Shown: piece after piece, positions 1 through 6,529 of the stretch
Position numbering within the stretch: position 1 is the first letter of the stretch
Layout of the letters: each line of letters starts with the position of its first letter
Position numbers and translations under genes: made by a program
Notes under the pieces: model-generated
The model's database searches: none
Seen by the model: the letters and a program-made list of their open reading frames with translations, nothing else
What the model was told of the DNA's origin: nothing
DNA from: a virus
Reading direction: 5' to 3' (one strand)
DNA: 26,199 nucleotides
IMG/VR virus record: IMGVR_UViG_3300020204_000326
Coordinates: 1 to 26,199 of that record

Positions 1-1645
1 ATCCTGTCTTATGAGAGATGACAAACACATTAGCATCTTTAATAACATAACGAATAATCTTTAAAAACTCCTCTGTGCCAAATCCATCAAGTGAAGAATC
101 AAATACCTCATCCATAATCAAAAGATTAGTGTTGACTGAGTTTTTCATTCTCGCAACTTCTCTCCAAGTAAACAAAAGTGAGAGGTCGATTCTCATTTTT
201 TCGCCTTCACTAAAAGAAGCATAAGAGAAGTCTTCGTGAATCGGAGACTGGACGGTTTCGTTAAATTCCTCATCAAGAGTGAAGTTAATATAAAAGTCCA
301 TCATCTGAAGATAACGATTAACTTGCTGATTTATCAGCGGTAGATACTTCTTAATGATTTTGGATTTTACTCCACCGTCTTTTAACAAACTATACGTAAA
401 ATCGTAATAGTTAATAGAGTCTTTCTTAGAAGCGAGTTCGTCGTATGTAGTTATTAAGTTTTTATTAAAGGATTCTAGCTTCTCATGTTCAGAATTTCGG
501 TTTGCAAGGTTCTCGGTAATAGTTTGAATTTCACATTCAAGATCTCTGATTTGTCTCTGACATCCAGTGATCTTAGTATTGTTTTGAGAAATGCCATGAG
601 TGAGTTTTGTAATCTCCTTAGATAGTGCTGTGAATTGACGCTCTCGCTCCTCTTCCTCTTTAATTGCCTCCTCCAGTTCTTGATAACCAGATTGCAACTC
701 CTTTGCTTTATTTTGAGCGTCTGTAATTTTATTTATTCTAAATTCTTCTTCAATCGGTTGTGTGCAAGTGGGGCATACCGTATTCTCTGTAAAGAACTTG
801 TGCTCTGAAGTAATCGTAGATACTCTCTGAGATATCTTACCTTTAAGATTTCCTAATTTACGAAGTTTATCTGCAGCACCGGTGACGATTTCTTGCTCTT
901 TTGTGTATCTAAAAATATCCTCCTCTAGCACAGCGTTTTCAGTCATGTAAATACCAACTTCGGAATCCAACTTGGTAATCTTATCTTTATTAGCATTAAT
1001 ATTGGCATTACCACGATTCTCAAGTTCCTCAATAAAGTCTTTCTGCATTTTGACTTTATCCAGGAGTGTTTCTTTTTTATATTCTAAAACTTTGATTTCT
1101 TCTTTTGATTGACGAATCTTTTCTTTAATTACAGTATTCATCGATGAAAAGATTTTGATATCAAGCAAATCCTCAATCACCTCTCGACGATGAGCAGCAG
1201 GAAGTTGCATAAAAGGAACAAAGGTGCTACTACCCAAAATTACAATTTGAGTAAATGATTTATAGTTCATCTTCAGAACATTTTGTTCCAACCACTTTTG
1301 TTGATCGAGTGCAGCTGCGGATTGATCCAGAGCAGCGCCATTCCTCCAAATCTCAAACACCGCTGGTTTGATCCCTCTTACAACTTTCCATTCGACGGGA
1401 CCAATCGAAAACTCAATTTCAACTCTACAATCTTTTTCGTTTACTGAATTTGTTAGTTGTGGTTTATTGATCTTACGAAATGGTTTTCCATACAAAGAAA
1501 AACACAAAGCATCTAAAACTGTGCTTTTACCGGCACCATTCGTTCCAATAATTAAATTGGTTTTATTTTTTGTAAAATCAATGTCAGTAAATTGATTACC
1601 AGTGCTTAAAAAGTTTTTATACTTTATAGTTTTAAATAAAATCAT
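1..1645 (-). CDS. gp46: Recombination endonuclease subunit gp46 (SbcC/Rad50-like ATPase), C-terminus cut by window edge
   Basis: The frame is open from the ATG at 1645 to the window edge: 548 codons, against about 560 residues for T4 gp46, so only a short tail is missing. Visible motifs are Walker A GTNGAGKST (residues 34-42), a zinc-hook CPTC (291-294) flanked by long Glu/Lys-rich heptad-like segments that should form the coiled-coil arm, the ABC signature SEGEK (479-483), Walker B LLIMDE with D512/E513, and an H-loop ISHK at the extreme end. In the family, gp46 and gp47 form a complex that resects DNA ends for recombination-dependent replication and helps degrade host DNA. The start overlaps the end of the DUF3110 gene by 14 bases, and gene 47 lies just upstream, which suggests one operon and translational coupling. 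Confidence 0.97.
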   Translation of the reverse strand, partial: MILFKTIKYKNFLSTGNQFTDIDFTKNKTNLIIGTNGAGKSTVLDALCFSLYGKPFRKINKPQLTNSVNEKDCRVEIEFSIGPVEWKVVRGIKPAVFEIWRNGAALDQSAAALDQQKWLEQNVLKMNYKSFTQIVILGSSTFVPFMQLPAAHRREVIEDLLDIKIFSSMNTVIKEKIRQSKEEIKVLEYKKETLLDKVKMQKDFIEELENRGNANINANKDKITKLDSEVGIYMTENAVLEEDIFRYTKEQEIVTGAADKLRKLGNLKGKISQRVSTITSEHKFFTENTVCPTCTQPIEEEFRINKITDAQNKAKELQSGYQELEEAIKEEEERERQFTALSKEITKLTHGISQNNTKITGCQRQIRDLECEIQTITENLANRNSEHEKLESFNKNLITTYDELASKKDSINYYDFTYSLLKDGGVKSKIIKKYLPLINQQVNRYLQMMDFYINFTLDEEFNETVQSPIHEDFSYASFSEGEKMRIDLSLLFTWREVARMKNSVNTNLLIMDEVFDSSLDGFGTEEFLKIIRYVIKDANVFVISHKTG

Positions 1646-1904
1646 GACTATTATTAGGGGGAATCACAATATCATCAGGTGTAATAACTGTATATTTGTA
1701 GTTATGAATTTCGCAGGTTTTTACCATCATGTCATCTTCGATTTCAATAACATGCATTTCTGGACTACCTTCTTCCTCTAACATCATAGCATATCTAGTG
1801 GCATCATCCTCCTCCTCGAACAAGTAAAGAATCTGTTCGCCATCCTCATCTCGCACAGAATATGCCCCATCCTCCTCTTTCCCATAAATCGTTAGAATAT
1901 ACAT
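1632..1904 (-). CDS. DUF3110-like small acidic protein
   Basis: A 90-residue protein. The N-terminal half has the pattern MYILTIYG, then LYLFEEEDDATRYAMMLEEE (about residues 27-46), which resembles the DUF3110 family known from cyanobacteria and their phages; the assignment is from memory of the family pattern. Function is unknown. It is strongly acidic with few basic residues, no signal peptide and no membrane segment, so a small cytoplasmic protein is expected. It sits between genes 47 and 46: it starts one base after the gene 47 stop, and its 3' end overlaps the start of gene 46 by 14 bases. This tight insertion suggests co-expression with the recombination nuclease, but no functional link is shown. 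It is one of the main hints that the host is a cyanobacterium. Confidence 0.85.
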   Translation of the reverse strand: MYILTIYGKEEDGAYSVRDEDGEQILYLFEEEDDATRYAMMLEEEGSPEMHVIEIEDDMMVKTCEIHNYKYTVITPDDIVIPPNNSHDFI

Positions 1905-1905
1905 T

Positions 1906-2946
1906 TTACACTAGTTCGCAAGCCTCTTGATAAATTTCTTGAATCATTCTATTGATAACTGATTTATCAAGACTAATTTCCGCCTCCTCAATATATCTAT
2001 TCAGAATAGATAAGGTGTCCTCAGATTCAAAAGCTTCAAACTCATCCGATTCTTGAATCGCAAAATTTTCAACAACTTTTAGTTCAGCAACACCACAAGA
2101 GTAAAGTTTATCAACAAACTTTTCAAATTTTTTAATATCTGTTTTTTTCCGAACGATGATTCTTACAATTTTATTTTCATACTCGCGTGTATCAAAGGTC
2201 TGGTAATTTGTATCTTCATAGTAGATATTATAAAAAAGACGATAAGGATTATCAATCGAAATTTTTTCTAAAGTATCCGTATCAAAGATGTGAAATCCTC
2301 TTGTATCATTCACATCACTCCAGAACATCTCATAAGGATTGCCCAAATAAAATACTGTTCCGTTATTGGAGCGAGTGTGATAGTGTCCTGAAAAGACTAG
2401 TTTAAAACGATCAAACAAAGAACTATCCAACCCATGATCCATAATGACTTGTTTATTCACTCTGAATCCATGAAGTTCTAGATGACCCATTACAACTCTA
2501 CTTTTTGTTTTTTCAATCAACTTAAGAGTATTTGCCTCATTCCCCTGATTAATCCAAGGAACAAAAAGAATATTAAGTTTGTCTAGTTTAACTTCTGTTG
2601 GGTCTGAGTAAACAGTCACATTATTATACTCACGAAGTAACAAATCTACGGCATTTACTTCGTTTGTATTTTTATAGTAAGCAGTATGATTTCCGACAAT
2701 CGTATGAACTTGAATCCCCATGCTTTGGAGACGATCATAGTAATTATTTTTAGCCCAAGAAAGAGCAGAAAAATCAATACCTTTACGACTATCAAAAGTA
2801 TCACCCATATCAATGATCGTAGTAATTCCCTCCTTCTCTAAGGTAGGAAAAAATACATCATTATAAAACTTCAGGAAGTAATCATGAAAAAGTTTAGAGT
2901 TCTTTCTTGCTCCGAAGTGCTGGTCAGTAATGATAGCGACTTTCAT
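1906..2946 (-). CDS. gp47: Recombination endonuclease subunit gp47 (Mre11/SbcD-like)
   Basis: 346 residues, close to T4 gp47 (about 339). The metallophosphoesterase motifs appear in order: DQHFG (D8, H10), GDTFDSR (G48, D49), GNH (N86, H87), GHLELHG (H155, H159) and SGHYH (H188, H190). These are the two-metal ligands of the Mre11 nuclease fold. The acidic C-terminal part should contain the gp46-binding region. The partner ATPase gp46 is encoded just downstream, with one small gene between. The ATG at 2946 directly abuts the TGA of gene 55, so the two are probably co-translated. All catalytic positions I can check are intact. Confidence 0.96.
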   Translation of the reverse strand: MKVAIITDQHFGARKNSKLFHDYFLKFYNDVFFPTLEKEGITTIIDMGDTFDSRKGIDFSALSWAKNNYYDRLQSMGIQVHTIVGNHTAYYKNTNEVNAVDLLLREYNNVTVYSDPTEVKLDKLNILFVPWINQGNEANTLKLIEKTKSRVVMGHLELHGFRVNKQVIMDHGLDSSLFDRFKLVFSGHYHTRSNNGTVFYLGNPYEMFWSDVNDTRGFHIFDTDTLEKISIDNPYRLFYNIYYEDTNYQTFDTREYENKIVRIIVRKKTDIKKFEKFVDKLYSCGVAELKVVENFAIQESDEFEAFESEDTLSILNRYIEEAEISLDKSVINRMIQEIYQEACELV

Positions 2947-3486
2947 TCAATAGCGAAGTTTGGAGTGAACATTGTCCTTAATAGAATTATAATCGCTATA
3001 GTTCGATCCGTCAATACTATTGTTATCGTCAAAAACTTCGCTGTAACCAGAGCGTTCGATAATTTTATTCTTGATTTCTAGTTGGCGTTTTTCTCTTTGA
3101 ATTCTGCGGAGAAACGCATAATGAATAATCTGCGTAAAGTAAGCAAAAGGATTCTGGGATTTCTCAGGATTAAAATTATGAACGTACTGAACGCAATTTT
3201 CGATTCCATCAGAAATCATATCCTCCTTAAACATATAGTTTACAAAGTTTGGCTTAAATGACAGGTGATTTGCAATCTTCAGAAAACACTCTCCAATGTA
3301 GCGAGGAATAGGAGGTTTTGTGTCCCATCTTTGAGAACGATCATCTTTCGTAGGTTCTCTGCCATACTTTTGAATAAATGTTATTTCAACATCCTCACGA
3401 TACTTAATGAGAGCAGTAAGAAACTCTTTGTTGTTAACGTAATGCTCTGACCTCTTTCTTTTGGTCATGACTGCCGTAGTTATCAT
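2947..3486 (-). CDS. gp55: Late-transcription sigma factor gp55
   Basis: 179 residues, against 185 for T4 gp55. Diagnostic features are the N-terminal YVNNKEFLTALIKY block (about residues 16-29), a central block containing FKEDMISDGIENCVQYVHNF that matches the sigma region 2-like core, and NPFAYFTQIIHYAFLRRIQREKR, where T4 has a similar NPHAYITQ block. In T4, gp55 directs RNA polymerase to TATAAATA late promoters, and that motif recurs across this window. The C-terminus lacks an obvious copy of the hydrophobic sliding-clamp-binding motif at the end of T4 gp55 (SLDFLYE). The first ATG (3486) is taken; a second at 3468 (MTKRKRS) is possible. No good ribosome site is seen. A near-consensus sigma-70 promoter lies about 26-54 bases upstream, which fits expression before the late phase. 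Confidence 0.93.
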   Translation of the reverse strand: MITTAVMTKRKRSEHYVNNKEFLTALIKYREDVEITFIQKYGREPTKDDRSQRWDTKPPIPRYIGECFLKIANHLSFKPNFVNYMFKEDMISDGIENCVQYVHNFNPEKSQNPFAYFTQIIHYAFLRRIQREKRQLEIKNKIIERSGYSEVFDDNNSIDGSNYSDYNSIKDNVHSKLRY

Positions 3487-3511
3487 AAGTTTTTATCATT
3501 ATTATGTAGAT

Positions 3512-3540
3512 ATTATAACACTTTCAGAAATAGTTGACAA
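3512..3540 (-). promoter_or_regulatory. Leftward sigma-70 type promoter for gene 55
   Basis: On the minus strand, TTGTCA (3540-3535) and TATAAT (3517-3512) are separated by 17 bases. This is an 11 of 12 match to the bacterial consensus with ideal spacing. Transcription would start near 3505, leaving a leader of about 20 bases before the gene 55 ATG. It probably drives 55-47-DUF3110-46 using host polymerase, so early or middle expression is inferred. Confidence 0.75.
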
Positions 3541-3562
3541 GGTATAACAAACTGTATATAAT
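3534..3562 (+). promoter_or_regulatory. Perfect-consensus rightward sigma-70 promoter, antisense to the 131-residue gene and uvsW
   Basis: On the plus strand, TTGACA (3534-3539) and TATAAT (3557-3562) have a 17-base spacer: 12 of 12 consensus matches. Its -35 box overlaps the -35 box of the gene 55 promoter on the other strand, so the two promoters stand back to back. It points against all genes to its right. A start near 3569 would give an RNA antisense to the 131-residue gene and then uvsW. Downstream, GGAGG (3572-3576) precedes ATG 3585, which opens a reading frame of only six codons. No terminator is obvious nearby. Confidence 0.6.
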
Positions 3563-3591
3563 AACCTTTGTGGAGGTTCATAAGATGTATT

Positions 3592-3987
3592 TTAGCTATT
3601 TTTAAAGATCTTTTCTAATATTTCCTTAGCATCATTTACATTTGAAATGTAACCCATTTGACGACTTATCTTCGAATGTTTATTTGCTTCTTTATTTGAT
3701 TGTCTAACATAATTTTGATATAGTACTATCATTTCTATATCAGAAGACTCTGACATTGTTAACACATCATCTAAATTAATAATAAACATATCATCTTTGG
3801 TTGTTTTCAACCATGGTTCTATTTTATATGCCGAAATACCTTGCCTTGTTCTTATTTCATTTACGATAATTGGATTTGTAACAATAAGAACAGTTCTATC
3901 TTCTTCCTCAGATGCTGCCACTTTGGCAAATATTTCTTCGCCTGTTTTTAATTTAAGAGTTGCATAAAAGTCTTCTTCAATTCCCAT
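3592..3987 (-). CDS. Conserved-looking 131-residue protein downstream of uvsW, possible Sm-like fold
   Basis: 131 residues, not firmly recognised. The first half alternates short beta-type segments: FYATLKLKTGEEIFAKV (residues 7-23), then RTVLIVTNPIIVNEI, then a stretch ending DDMFIINLDDVLTMSES. A start like this, with LKTGEEI followed by a strand and TNPI, recalls Sm/LSm-like small barrels, but that is only a pattern impression. The second half is helical and more basic (NYVRQSNKEANKHSKISRQM), followed by a short C-terminal helix. No Cys pairs, signal peptide or membrane segment. The start overlaps the uvsW stop by 11 bases, so it is probably co-translated with UvsW and might act in the same recombination and repair process. 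It is the gene most exposed to the antisense promoter at 3534-3562. Confidence 0.8.
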   Translation of the reverse strand: MGIEEDFYATLKLKTGEEIFAKVAASEEEDRTVLIVTNPIIVNEIRTRQGISAYKIEPWLKTTKDDMFIINLDDVLTMSESSDIEMIVLYQNYVRQSNKEANKHSKISRQMGYISNVNDAKEILEKIFKNS

Positions 3988-5449
3988 TTTTTTTAAGTTG
4001 TATAGTTATTATTTCATAGTTGAAATTTTCTTCATTGTATATCTTAATTCTTTCTATGAGATGATTCAATGTATAATTTTTTCTTGAATTGTATGAACAA
4101 TCATCAGCAATATCATAAAGTGTTGCTTTTACTTTGTCTTTTCCTTTTCTGAGAACTCTTCCGATAGATTGAAGATTTCTAATTCTTGATTTTGATGGTG
4201 ACGAAAACACAACGTTATGTAAGTTACGAATATTAATACCGGTAGAAAAAGTCCCATAAGATGCCACGATAATAGCGTTGTTTTCTCTTTCTGCAATTTC
4301 TCTAACTAGTTCTCTTTCTTCAGTGACCACTCCACCATGTATAAAAAATACTTTGCGGTTTTCACCTTTGTTGTTATTTATCTTCTCATAGAGTATTGCT
4401 CCATGTGCTTCTACTCTAGAAAAAAGAACAAGAGTATTTCCCTTTAAATCTAAAGCAAGATTTGTAATAAATTTATTTCTCTGATCGTGAGATATTAAAT
4501 ATTGAATTTCATCTTCATAGTTTTCAAATTTTTGTGGTGGATGTTTTAGAACAATACATTGAATTTCTAATTCCGAAAGATGTCCTTGTCGCATTAGTTC
4601 ATCAGTTTTTGTTACTTTATATGATGGTCCAAACAAACCTTCCAAAACCCATTTATGAGTTTGTGTTCCATCAAGAGTTCCAGTAAATCCAAAACGATAT
4701 TTTGCATGATGAAGTTTTGTCATAATTTCTATTAAAGATTTGCTCTTGAAAAGATGAGCCTCATCGCCTATAATACAATTATATTCTTCAAAGAATGAAC
4801 GTTCTAATTTATATACAGACTGCCAAGTAGTAATCGTTACAGGATGTTCATTTGTTTTTTCTCTACCGGAATAGATTTTGTGACAATATGACTCAGCATC
4901 CCAACCATAATCTTCGAAATCCTTGTACATCTGCTCTACAAGAGATGTCGTTGGAACAACTAAAAGAATTTTTTGTCCTTTATCTACATAATACCTTACA
5001 AGGGAATAAATCATTAAGGATTTACCTGAGGCTGTGGGTGATATCAATAATTTTCTATTATGTCTTAGAGCATCGTATACTCCCTCTACTTGATATTCCC
5101 GTGGAGAATGAGAACAAATAGATTTCATATAATCTTTTACACCCTCATACGAGATTCCTTGGTCTATCTCAAAAGGTTTCCCATAAAATTTATTTTCTTT
5201 AAACTCGTATTGATAATTGTGAAGAGAAATTTTATCGATTATCTTATCTAATAATCCGGCGTATATTTCTCCGGTATGAGTGCTGAGCAATCTAATCTTA
5301 CCATCCCAGTGTCTGCTTCTATACTGGGACATAAATTTTGCCGACTCAACCTCAAAAGTGAAGTATGGTTGAAGTTCATATAAAATATGTGGTTCGCAAT
5401 GAAGCTTTAAAAAAACTTCATTTTTCTTTTCAATTATTACGTCACTCAT
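3977..5449 (-). CDS. uvsW: UvsW-type SF2 RNA-DNA and DNA helicase
   Basis: 490 residues, close to T4 UvsW. The N-terminal 110 residues form the small family-specific domain (SRHWDGKIRLL near 45-55). Then come SF2 helicase motifs: I SPTASGKS (137-144), Ia VPTTSL (165-170), II DEAH (229-232), III FTGT (255-258), and motif VI QSIGRVLRKG (427-436). In T4, UvsW unwinds R-loops and branched recombination intermediates and switches replication from origin-dependent to recombination-dependent initiation. Upstream is uvsY and downstream are 55-47-46, so the recombination genes cluster here. An ATAAATA late-promoter motif lies 21-27 bases before the ATG. No clear ribosome site is seen. The 3' end overlaps the next gene by 11 bases. 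Confidence 0.95.
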   Translation of the reverse strand: MSDVIIEKKNEVFLKLHCEPHILYELQPYFTFEVESAKFMSQYRSRHWDGKIRLLSTHTGEIYAGLLDKIIDKISLHNYQYEFKENKFYGKPFEIDQGISYEGVKDYMKSICSHSPREYQVEGVYDALRHNRKLLISPTASGKSLMIYSLVRYYVDKGQKILLVVPTTSLVEQMYKDFEDYGWDAESYCHKIYSGREKTNEHPVTITTWQSVYKLERSFFEEYNCIIGDEAHLFKSKSLIEIMTKLHHAKYRFGFTGTLDGTQTHKWVLEGLFGPSYKVTKTDELMRQGHLSELEIQCIVLKHPPQKFENYEDEIQYLISHDQRNKFITNLALDLKGNTLVLFSRVEAHGAILYEKINNNKGENRKVFFIHGGVVTEERELVREIAERENNAIIVASYGTFSTGINIRNLHNVVFSSPSKSRIRNLQSIGRVLRKGKDKVKATLYDIADDCSYNSRKNYTLNHLIERIKIYNEENFNYEIITIQLKKNGN

Positions 5450-5469
5450 AGCATCATAATTGCTATGAA

Positions 5470-5476
5470 TATTTAT
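5470..5476 (-). promoter_or_regulatory. uvsW: Late-promoter motif ATAAATA upstream of uvsW
   Basis: The minus strand reads ATAAATA in the 27-base gap between the uvsY stop and the uvsW ATG. It matches the core of T4-type late promoters read by gp55. T4 UvsW is also made late, which fits. Confidence 0.6.
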
Positions 5477-5914
5477 TTACCCTAGTCCAGAGTTGAATCT
5501 CATAAACTCAATAGCATTTTTAATTTGATAGGTTCTATTCTGTATCATTTTTAAGATGCTTTCAATATAAACAAGCATCGTGTCATAGTAGTCAATCTTT
5601 AAACAAACCGTTGAAAGTTTTTCGTCCGCGTCCAAATACTTTTGCATAGTGTCCTTATCCCTAATTTTTTTAGGGAATGGATTCTCCACATAAACATCAG
5701 GATCTGCTTTTCCAGAATAGTACTCATATCTTTCGTGTCTAATATTTCTTTTTTGTTGCTCTGCTTTTTTTCTTAAAAGAAAAATGGTATTATATAAGTC
5801 AAAATATTTTGAATGGAGAACTGGAATATTTGTAGACTCTGTGTGAAGATTGTCCATATCAATCTTAGAGTCCTGCTCCCACATTTTTTGAATCATATCA
5901 AGGTCTAAACTCAT
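5477..5914 (-). CDS. uvsY: UvsY recombination mediator
   Basis: 145 residues, against 137 for T4 UvsY. Matching features are the N-terminal acidic and helical start (MIQKMWEQDSKIDMDNL), the central Lys/Arg-rich helix followed by YEYYSGKADPDVY (about residues 63-75; T4 has LDYYSGRGDGDEF), and a C-terminal helical segment ending RTYQIKNAIEFMRFNSG (T4 RGFAIKHIQDMRAFEAG). UvsY loads UvsX recombinase onto single-stranded DNA covered by gp32. UvsX and gp32 are not in this window. The ATG shares an ATGA overlap with the gp3 stop, so the two are probably coupled. uvsW follows after 27 bases. Confidence 0.9.
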   Translation of the reverse strand: MSLDLDMIQKMWEQDSKIDMDNLHTESTNIPVLHSKYFDLYNTIFLLRKKAEQQKRNIRHERYEYYSGKADPDVYVENPFPKKIRDKDTMQKYLDADEKLSTVCLKIDYYDTMLVYIESILKMIQNRTYQIKNAIEFMRFNSGLG

Positions 5915-6459
5915 AGAGAATTGCCACTAAGATCTACTATATTGTAGATAGTATACTTGAAACTTACGTCTGCTGTAAAGTATTGTATATCAGTATCTGT
6001 TGCGTCAAATGTCATTGTTGATAAAGAATATGGAAATAAGTCTTTAAATGATATTTGGAAATTTGGAATCTGACTGCTAGTTAATACTTGTAAAGTTCCA
6101 TCAGAATATATGTTTTGGCGATCTTTTGCATAATTTCCTTGAACTGTTCCTGAATTTTGCAAATCTGCAAACTCACTTAGTTTTTCTGGGTATCCCAATC
6201 CACGAATCCAATTTTGGATTTCCATGTAGTTTTCTAAATTTTCATCAACAAGAAATCTAAGTGATAAATCACCAAAAGAAATTTTATCTCCTGGTGTATC
6301 AATATCTTTTAGATATGTTGGTTGAACTGCAACTCCCAGTGTCAAGTCTGGAATATTTGCTTGATTGCAAAAAAATGCAACCTTAGGTGTTCTTGTTAAA
6401 GTAAACTTAAACCCAGTAGGTGATAAAAAGTTTCTATTATCAATCTGTGCCCTGGTCAT
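5911..6459 (-). CDS. gp3: gp3-like tail completion and sheath stabiliser protein
   Basis: 182 residues; T4 gp3 has 176. The N-terminus has FLSPTGFKFTLTRTPKVAFF (11-30) and NQANIPDLTLG (32-42), followed by VDENLENYMEIQNWIRGLGY (71-90), a block I associate with cyanophage proteins annotated as gp3. It has a beta-rich make-up like tail-tube-fold proteins, so a tube cap or tube initiator role (as for T4 gp54) is an alternative reading. It lies directly after the gp23 terminator and overlaps uvsY by four bases (ATGA). A CTAAATA motif 12 bases upstream of the ATG (6471-6477) could be a degenerate late promoter, but the spacing is short. No ribosome site is evident. Confidence 0.75.
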   Translation of the reverse strand: MTRAQIDNRNFLSPTGFKFTLTRTPKVAFFCNQANIPDLTLGVAVQPTYLKDIDTPGDKISFGDLSLRFLVDENLENYMEIQNWIRGLGYPEKLSEFADLQNSGTVQGNYAKDRQNIYSDGTLQVLTSSQIPNFQISFKDLFPYSLSTMTFDATDTDIQYFTADVSFKYTIYNIVDLSGNSL

Positions 6460-6479
6460 GTTTTTTTAAATATTTAGAT

Positions 6480-6507
6480 AAAAAAAGGGGAGTCTTTGAG
6501 ACCCCCC
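6480..6507 (-). terminator. Rho-independent terminator after gene 23
   Basis: Read on the minus strand, arm 6507-6499 pairs with arm 6495-6487 over nine positions (eight Watson-Crick pairs and one G-T), with a 3-base loop, followed at once by seven T residues (6486-6480). It sits 23 bases after the gene 23 stop and should close the capsid transcript before gene 3. Confidence 0.92.
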
Positions 6508-6529
6508 AGAATTTACATGTGAAATTGGA

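Noticed and set aside
4852-5121. Plus-strand 89-codon frame within uvsW as a target of the plus promoter
   Set aside because: It is antisense to helicase motifs of uvsW, over 1.2 kb from the promoter, and has no recognisable protein pattern.
6471-6477. CTAAATA motif before gene 3 as a late promoter
   Set aside because: Only 12 bases separate it from the ATG and it lacks the full ATAAATA core; mentioned with gene 3 but not listed.
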